Shown piece after piece: positions 5,528 through 9,567 of a stretch of 9,567 nucleotides of DNA. Every line of letters starts with the position of its first letter. The stretch's first letter is position 1. The notes under the pieces were generated by a model, which saw nothing but the letters and a program-made list of their open reading frames with translations, was not told the DNA's origin and searched no databases. Both the position numbers and the translations under genes were made by a program. This DNA comes from Nitrospira lenta. GTDB taxonomy: Bacteria > Nitrospirota > Nitrospiria > Nitrospirales > Nitrospiraceae. The stretch covers positions 1-9,567 of the forward strand of contig CAMDRK010000081.1 of the NCBI GenBank assembly GCA_945906715.1, read 5' to 3'.

Positions 5528-6634
5528 TTAGTAGAGGAGTGTCCTTGGCGTTGGCTCTGTCTCTCCACGCTCAACCACCTCAACAGACACTTGCCCGACA
5601 ACCCGGCCGTCTTCGGTCTCGACGTCTACACGCCAGTCCCCCGGATCGAGCCGTTGCTTGAACGTGTAGGCCCGGTAGCCGCCTTCACGGCCACCGGCAA
5701 TCTTGATCGGAATCTTGTCGGCATGGATGAAAGGCTTGTTGCTGTTCGCTCGATAAAACCAATGGTGGTAGACAGTCGTGTTCAGCGCGACTGGTGCGAA
5801 GACGGCGGTAAAGCAATAGATCGGTTCATTGGCTGGGAAAGGACTCTGCGAACGCTTCCAGACCTGATACCATTCACGATCGAAACTGAGCGCAAACCGA
5901 TCGTCCTGCTTCTGCACCTCGCGATACATGCCGCCGAATTTCATCGAGAGCGGCACTGGTGGAATCCAGTTCATGAAATAAAACCCGACGAGAATGCCGA
6001 TGAGGGCAATTGCCGGACCTCCGACCAATATCGCTTCTTTCCGTGAGCGATCAGGATTGCGTCGATAGATCAGCTGCACCACGCGCAGCGTCACGCCTGC
6101 GCTCAGTACGGCCCCCAACAGAAACACCCAGGATCCAATCGTTCCAATCATGACGGGCAGGAAAAACGTAAAGAAACTGAAGCAGGCCAGGGCATACAGC
6201 GCGACGAGCAGGCGCAGATTCGAGAGTCGGTCACGCAAGAACTCGTTGGCAACCAGCAGCAACACGAGCACACCCAAGAACACACCGGTGCGTGTGAGCG
6301 TGGCGCTTCGTGAGTAGAACACAGCGTAGGCGCTGAAGAGCCCGCCCAGGAGAAATTGCATCGCCATCGGATAGTAGGGCCGGACCTTCTTCATGAACCG
6401 AGTGAAAGCTGAGCCTTGCGGTTCGGTCGCTGACGACTCCGTCGCCGCCCCAAGCCGACCGGTGAGGACAATGAGAAAACCGAGGGCCACGAGATAGAGA
6501 AGGAGGATCAGATTGTCTTGTAGTCGGTCGATGCGAGTGAGTGTCAGCGTGTCATAGCCCACACCGGAGAAAAAGAACACCGCCGGCATAAAAGGCTTGG
6601 CCAGAACCGATTGAATCTTGACCAGGGGACTCAT
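5528..6634 (-). CDS. Multi-pass membrane protein with C-terminal DUF2914 domain
   Basis: 368 aa from the ATG at 6632-6634. About seven hydrophobic segments fill the first 225 residues, among them NLILLLYLVALGFLIVLTG, FLLGGLFSAYAVFY, GVFLGVLVLLLVANEFL, SWVFLLGAVLSAGVTL and GPAIALIGILVGFYFMNW. After a soluble linker the last ~95 residues form a DUF2914 domain: YCFTAVFAPVALNTTVYHHW, then IKIAGGREGGYRAYTFKQRL and DPGDWRVDVETEDGRVVGQV. That domain is expected on the outer face of the inner membrane. The frame can be extended to a TTG at 6671-6673 (381 aa), but no ribosome site precedes it and the extra residues are not hydrophobic. The ATG has only G-rich sequence very close to it, so the start is uncertain. 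Divergent from the lipoprotein gene. Function unknown; DUF2914 has no assigned activity that I can cite. Confidence 0.85.
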   Translation of the reverse strand: MSPLVKIQSVLAKPFMPAVFFFSGVGYDTLTLTRIDRLQDNLILLLYLVALGFLIVLTGRLGAATESSATEPQGSAFTRFMKKVRPYYPMAMQFLLGGLFSAYAVFYSRSATLTRTGVFLGVLVLLLVANEFLRDRLSNLRLLVALYALACFSFFTFFLPVMIGTIGSWVFLLGAVLSAGVTLRVVQLIYRRNPDRSRKEAILVGGPAIALIGILVGFYFMNWIPPVPLSMKFGGMYREVQKQDDRFALSFDREWYQVWKRSQSPFPANEPIYCFTAVFAPVALNTTVYHHWFYRANSNKPFIHADKIPIKIAGGREGGYRAYTFKQRLDPGDWRVDVETEDGRVVGQVSVEVVERGETEPTPRTLLY

Positions 6635-6735
6635 GCCCCCACTGTGCGGAATCCCCCCTGGTTGTTCAATCAAAAATCAGTTTTGCGAAGACCGCGCCTA
6701 CCTTTTGAGGGTGGCCAGACCCTACGTTTGCGGGA

Positions 6736-6763
6736 TTGCTGATTCATTAGTCCCTGCTACAGT
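6736..6763 (+). promoter_or_regulatory. Possible extended -10 promoter for the lipoprotein gene
   Basis: TTGCTG (6736-6741) and TACAGT (6758-6763) are spaced by 16 bp, and the -10 is preceded by TGC, giving the TGnTAnnnT extended form. Start of transcription near 6770 would leave a leader of about 135 nt containing short GC-rich inverted repeats (CCCA/TGGG near 6806 and GGCC/GGCC near 6824). The -35 match is poor. Confidence 0.3.
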
Positions 6764-6905
6764 CGATTTCACAAGCCATGCGCAATGCGACGAGATTGAG
6801 AAACCCCAGTCCGTGGGAGCCTGGCCAGAGTGGCCGCCGTCAGATGTGCACAGCAAGGTTGTCTGCCAAGAGGCACCACACAATGAACAATACGGAGAAC
6901 GACGA

Positions 6906-8645
6906 ATGACAGGTTTGAGCAGATGCTCTGGCAAAAGCATGTTCGCCGTCGTAGGGTTTGCCATACTCCTATCTGCCTGTGGCGGAAGTGGGGGGGGGGA
7001 GACAGGCCCCTCACGGATGCCGACAACATTATTCGCCGCGCCTATGGGCGGGGGCGGGGCATCCTGCTTCAATAGCGGGGCCGACGTTTGCCCCCTCGAC
7101 CGAGCAGTTGCCGTGGCCATCCCAGGCGATACGATTGAAGCCGCGTGCGGGATCTACGATCAGGCCGGGGCCACCTTAGTGATTGCCAAGAACTTCACCA
7201 TTGCGCCAGTCACGGCGGGCTGCGCGGTCATCACCGGAACAAACACCAACTCGATTGTGAGTATCACCGCAAGCAATGATGGTAATACGTTGACGTTCGG
7301 AGCCTTTGAGGTCCAGAACACGGGTGGCACGACCAACTGGCCTATCGTTATCAACAACGCCCCCTACGACGCAACCGTTGTGCTGTCAGAGACGACCGTT
7401 TCTGTGGGTGGCACATTTCGGCATATTTCAGATTACTGGACACGCGGCACCCTTAAACTGCTCAACGTCACACTCACGGGCACGATGGGGTCACAGGCCG
7501 GATTTTACAGCCTGAACACGCCGAGCTCTGCCAAGAAAGTGCTCGTGAGTGGCGGCACGTTCAATCTCACAGCCAGCGGATCAAACACCCCCGCGATCTA
7601 CATTGAACGAAGAGCGGGTACGGCGGTCTCAGAGTGGGTACTGATCAGCGGGACGAAGGTGAACGTGATCGTGCCACCGGTGCTTGGGGCTTCGGCATAT
7701 GGGGCTGGAATTTTCTTGAACCAGATCACGAGTGGCACGGACCCTGACGGAAATTTGACGCCGCCTATTGTAGAGCAGAATGCGGTAAGTGTGGCCTCTA
7801 CGGACGCCACAAGCGCCTCCTCCTACGGCATCCTTGTGACTAGTGCAGACCCCACAGCTGTTGCAGATTTTGTTTCTATCCGTGGCAATACAGTTGAGCT
7901 GAACGCTCCGGCTGGGTATGGAATCATCGTAGGCCATGACGGTGTCACAGCATATGCGGCCAACGCAACGATCTACGGGAACACGGTTACAGGGTTATTC
8001 TACAATGGCTCAGCAACCCCACATGGTATCGATTGTGCCAGAGTCGTCAACTGTCACATTTATGGAAACCGAGTCAACGGCTTTGCCGTAGGGATCATCT
8101 CCTCTACCGCAACCGGCACCGTAGTAACCGGCAACGTCGTGGTTGGTTCCTATGATGCGCCGCTCTTTGCCAAAGGCAACACATCCGCGACCTTCGCCAA
8201 CAACACCATCCTCATGGACGATACCCTCTACGGCGCGCGGATCAGCAAGTACGGGTGCCTCGGAGTCGCAGCCCAATCAGGGACGCCCAACGTTGCCACA
8301 CTGTTCCAGAATAATTTGTGCTACATACGGAACGGGACAAATTGGAAGTACAGTGTCGTGGATAGCTCACAGGTGGCAAACTTTGAGCACAACAACTATT
8401 TCAGTGACGTACCGCTCACGAATCCCTGGAACTATCAGGGATCTACGGATACGACCGTTACAGCGTGGAATACGCGAGCGACAGTGGGAACCGATCTGGA
8501 TGCCGATCCGTTATGGGTCTCGGCCACCGATTTTCACTTGCAAGACACCTCAACCTTAAAACAGGCCGGCCTCACATGGGGCAGCGAATGCACAAACTTT
8601 GAAGGTCACCCCTGCCTTGTTCCGCCCAACATTGGCGCGTACTAA
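6906..8645 (+). CDS. Outer-membrane lipoprotein with right-handed beta-helix
   Basis: 579 aa. The frame is open from 6618, but the ATG at 6906 is chosen because GGAGA (6894-6898) stands 7 nt upstream and the next residues form a lipoprotein signal peptide: R6 and K10, a hydrophobic core FAVVGFAILL, and lipobox L22-S-A-C25. Gly at +2 predicts outer-membrane sorting. A Gly-rich linker follows. Residues ~55-75 (CPLDRAVAVAIPGDTIEAAC) match the entry pattern of parallel beta-helix proteins. From about 320 to 500 there are repeating coils of the type IYGNTVTG, IYGNRVNG, VVTGNVVVG, FANNTIL, FQNNLCY and FEHNNYF. The C-terminus DFHLQDTSTLKQAGL and PPNIGAY is the usual end of such proteins. Relatives include polysaccharide lyases and surface adhesins, but I see no catalytic signature, so a carbohydrate-binding or structural surface role is only a possibility. 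A 10-G tract interrupts the linker codons. Confidence 0.85.
   Translation: MTGLSRCSGKSMFAVVGFAILLSACGGSGGGETGPSRMPTTLFAAPMGGGGASCFNSGADVCPLDRAVAVAIPGDTIEAACGIYDQAGATLVIAKNFTIAPVTAGCAVITGTNTNSIVSITASNDGNTLTFGAFEVQNTGGTTNWPIVINNAPYDATVVLSETTVSVGGTFRHISDYWTRGTLKLLNVTLTGTMGSQAGFYSLNTPSSAKKVLVSGGTFNLTASGSNTPAIYIERRAGTAVSEWVLISGTKVNVIVPPVLGASAYGAGIFLNQITSGTDPDGNLTPPIVEQNAVSVASTDATSASSYGILVTSADPTAVADFVSIRGNTVELNAPAGYGIIVGHDGVTAYAANATIYGNTVTGLFYNGSATPHGIDCARVVNCHIYGNRVNGFAVGIISSTATGTVVTGNVVVGSYDAPLFAKGNTSATFANNTILMDDTLYGARISKYGCLGVAAQSGTPNVATLFQNNLCYIRNGTNWKYSVVDSSQVANFEHNNYFSDVPLTNPWNYQGSTDTTVTAWNTRATVGTDLDADPLWVSATDFHLQDTSTLKQAGLTWGSECTNFEGHPCLVPPNIGAY
6990..6999 (+). repeat. Homopolymeric G10 tract in lipoprotein coding region
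   Basis: Ten consecutive Gs encode Gly29-Gly31 and the first base of Glu32, four residues after the acylated Cys25. One G fewer moves reading to a frame that stops at 7177-7179; one G more moves it to a frame that stops at 7073-7075. Tracts of this kind are hotspots for slipped-strand length change, and equally for sequencing error. Confidence 0.9.
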
Positions 8646-8833
8646 TCGACTGGCATGAACGGAAAAATATTCCAGCAATTATTGATCGCCCCGTGAGACC
8701 TTCGAGAGTCCTTACCTCTGAGACAAGCCCATTCTGTCCGCTCCATCTGATTTGTCTCATACAGCCAAACAAACCAGACAGACCGAATAGACCAAATGAA
8801 CAAGGTAGGTTGGCGGACTTTTTCAGCAGCCTG
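8646..8833. repeat. Convergent junction with second AACCAAA-type repeat (8765-8805)
   Basis: 188 bp between the stops of two convergent genes. At 8765-8805 is a series of CCAAACAAACC / GACCGAATAGACC / AAATGAACAAGG units. It is related to the repeat at 4014-4120, reverse-complemented; both copies end in ACAAGGT. Unlike that copy it has only one arm. It is followed by GGACTTTTTC and the small palindrome AGCAGCCTGCT (8826-8836), which overlaps the stop codon of the minus-strand gene. No intrinsic terminator with a proper T tract is visible. No gene is seen here. Confidence 0.75.
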
Positions 8834-9567
8834 CTAGACGAAAGGAGGGAGCGGGGCATACGCCGCCGGACACCCAATCACCCGCTCCAACCAGGGAGCC
8901 ATCAGATCTTCGCTCAGCGGGGCTCGGTTCAGACGAGCCTCGATGTGAAATCCTGTCTCGTTGCCGACGATCCCGATTATGGCGGAGGCATCCTCCTCGT
9001 CTGGAAGCAGTTCCTTCGTTTGAAACTCACAGAGCGTGCTGTAGAGGCGTCCGTCTGGTTCGATCGCCGATCGGATTTCCGGCAATTCGCCGAGCGGACA
9101 ATGCACCGAACAACGATAGACAGAGCGGGCGGTGGGTTCAATCGCTTGAAAGTCACCGAGCGCGTCCTCTGAGAAGCCAGTCAGGTAGGCCCGGACGCCG
9201 GTTGGTCCCAGTGCAGAGGTCGCGGCCAATTTACTGGCTGGCACCAGGAACTCGTAGGCGTCCGCCGTATTGTATTCAAACTGACAGGGACCAAAGGCAT
9301 CGGGCCAGGAGCAGAAGAAAGCCACGGAGGGATCGGCTGGACGCAACACCAGCTGCTGTTTTTCGATCAATGTCTCGACGGGAAGCTCCAACAGCGTAAT
9401 CGCTTCGAGAAACGCCGTGCGCCGCTCCTCCAGCCATTGCGCCCGCTCTGCGTCGCCGCGCGTCTCGCCGGGAGTGATGACCTCTTTTGTTTGGAGCCGT
9501 ACGCGGATAAACGAATGGGCGTGGCGAAATCCCAGCCAGAGCATACTGCGGGGGTCGTGCAGCCGTA
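8834..9567 (-). CDS. Hypothetical protein (5' partial)
   Basis: I do not recognise this protein. The frame stays open from the ATG at 9542-9544 to the window edge (preceding codons read RLHDPRS), so that ATG may be internal; 244 residues are visible, 236 from the ATG. It appears soluble: no signal peptide or membrane segment in the visible part. Features are a charged helical stretch (TRGDAERAQWLEERRTAFLEAITLLEL), an aromatic and Cys segment (VAFFCSWPDAFGPCQFEY), and a Cys pair in YRCSVHCPLGELPE, with six Cys in all. The C-terminus is Pro-rich (CPAAYAPLPPFV). Codon use and length make a real gene likely. It is convergent with the lipoprotein gene, so context gives no hint of function. Confidence 0.7.
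   Translation of the reverse strand, partial: RLHDPRSMLWLGFRHAHSFIRVRLQTKEVITPGETRGDAERAQWLEERRTAFLEAITLLELPVETLIEKQQLVLRPADPSVAFFCSWPDAFGPCQFEYNTADAYEFLVPASKLAATSALGPTGVRAYLTGFSEDALGDFQAIEPTARSVYRCSVHCPLGELPEIRSAIEPDGRLYSTLCEFQTKELLPDEEDASAIIGIVGNETGFHIEARLNRAPLSEDLMAPWLERVIGCPAAYAPLPPFV

Noticed and set aside
6714..6840. Short inverted repeats in the lipoprotein leader as a riboswitch
   Set aside because: Stems are only 4-5 bp, and no conserved aptamer core that I know, including the c-di-GMP class, could be recognised.
6618..6905. In-frame 96-residue extension upstream of the lipoprotein ATG
   Set aside because: It would bury a clear signal peptide and lipobox inside the protein, overlaps the start region of the divergent membrane gene, and lacks a ribosome site; the ATG at 6906 has one.

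Overview
The window looks like chromosomal DNA from a GC-rich, Gram-negative (diderm) bacterium. It has an RND efflux permease and a lipoprotein with a classical lipobox, and Shine-Dalgarno sites precede several genes. AACCAAA/TTTGGTT repeats at convergent gene ends and a TTCGAAGTTC palindrome resemble intergenic repeats I associate with Nitrospira-type genomes. That lineage call is an inference from style and gene content; there is no rRNA or marker gene here to prove it.

Layout. Positions 1-2637 (+) hold the 3' part of an HAE-1 type RND efflux permease cut by the window edge. It converges on a minus-strand pair: an S-adenosylmethionine decarboxylase-like protein (3195-3635) and, downstream of a strong hairpin, a small SCP2 sterol-carrier-domain protein (2793-3125). 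A divergent gap then leads to a small plus-strand protein with two CxxC pairs (3816-4013). This converges, across a large inverted repeat, on a minus-strand cluster read from right to left: antitoxin (5140-5340), RelE/ParE-family toxin (4886-5143), a DUF1499 protein (4515-4889) and a PilZ protein (4122-4445). The first three overlap by 4 bp each; PilZ has its own near-consensus promoter. Next comes a minus-strand multi-pass membrane protein with a C-terminal DUF2914 domain (5528-6634), divergent from a plus-strand beta-helix lipoprotein (6906-8645). The right edge holds an unrecognised minus-strand gene (8834-9567) that probably runs off the window.

The genes do not form one pathway. The recognisable themes are envelope functions (RND pump, lipoprotein, DUF2914 membrane protein), c-di-GMP response (PilZ), polyamine-type metabolism (decarboxylase-like protein) and a toxin-antitoxin module with an accessory gene. 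The points most worth following are: a 10-G tract just behind the lipoprotein's acylation site, with early stops in both shifted frames; the toxin-antitoxin-DUF1499 coupling; a decarboxylase-like protein that keeps Ser/His/Cys spacing but not the usual Glu-Ser-His context; and repeat structures at all three convergent gene junctions. I see no clear evidence of an entirely new multi-gene system, and no tRNA, rRNA, CRISPR array or intact insertion sequence.
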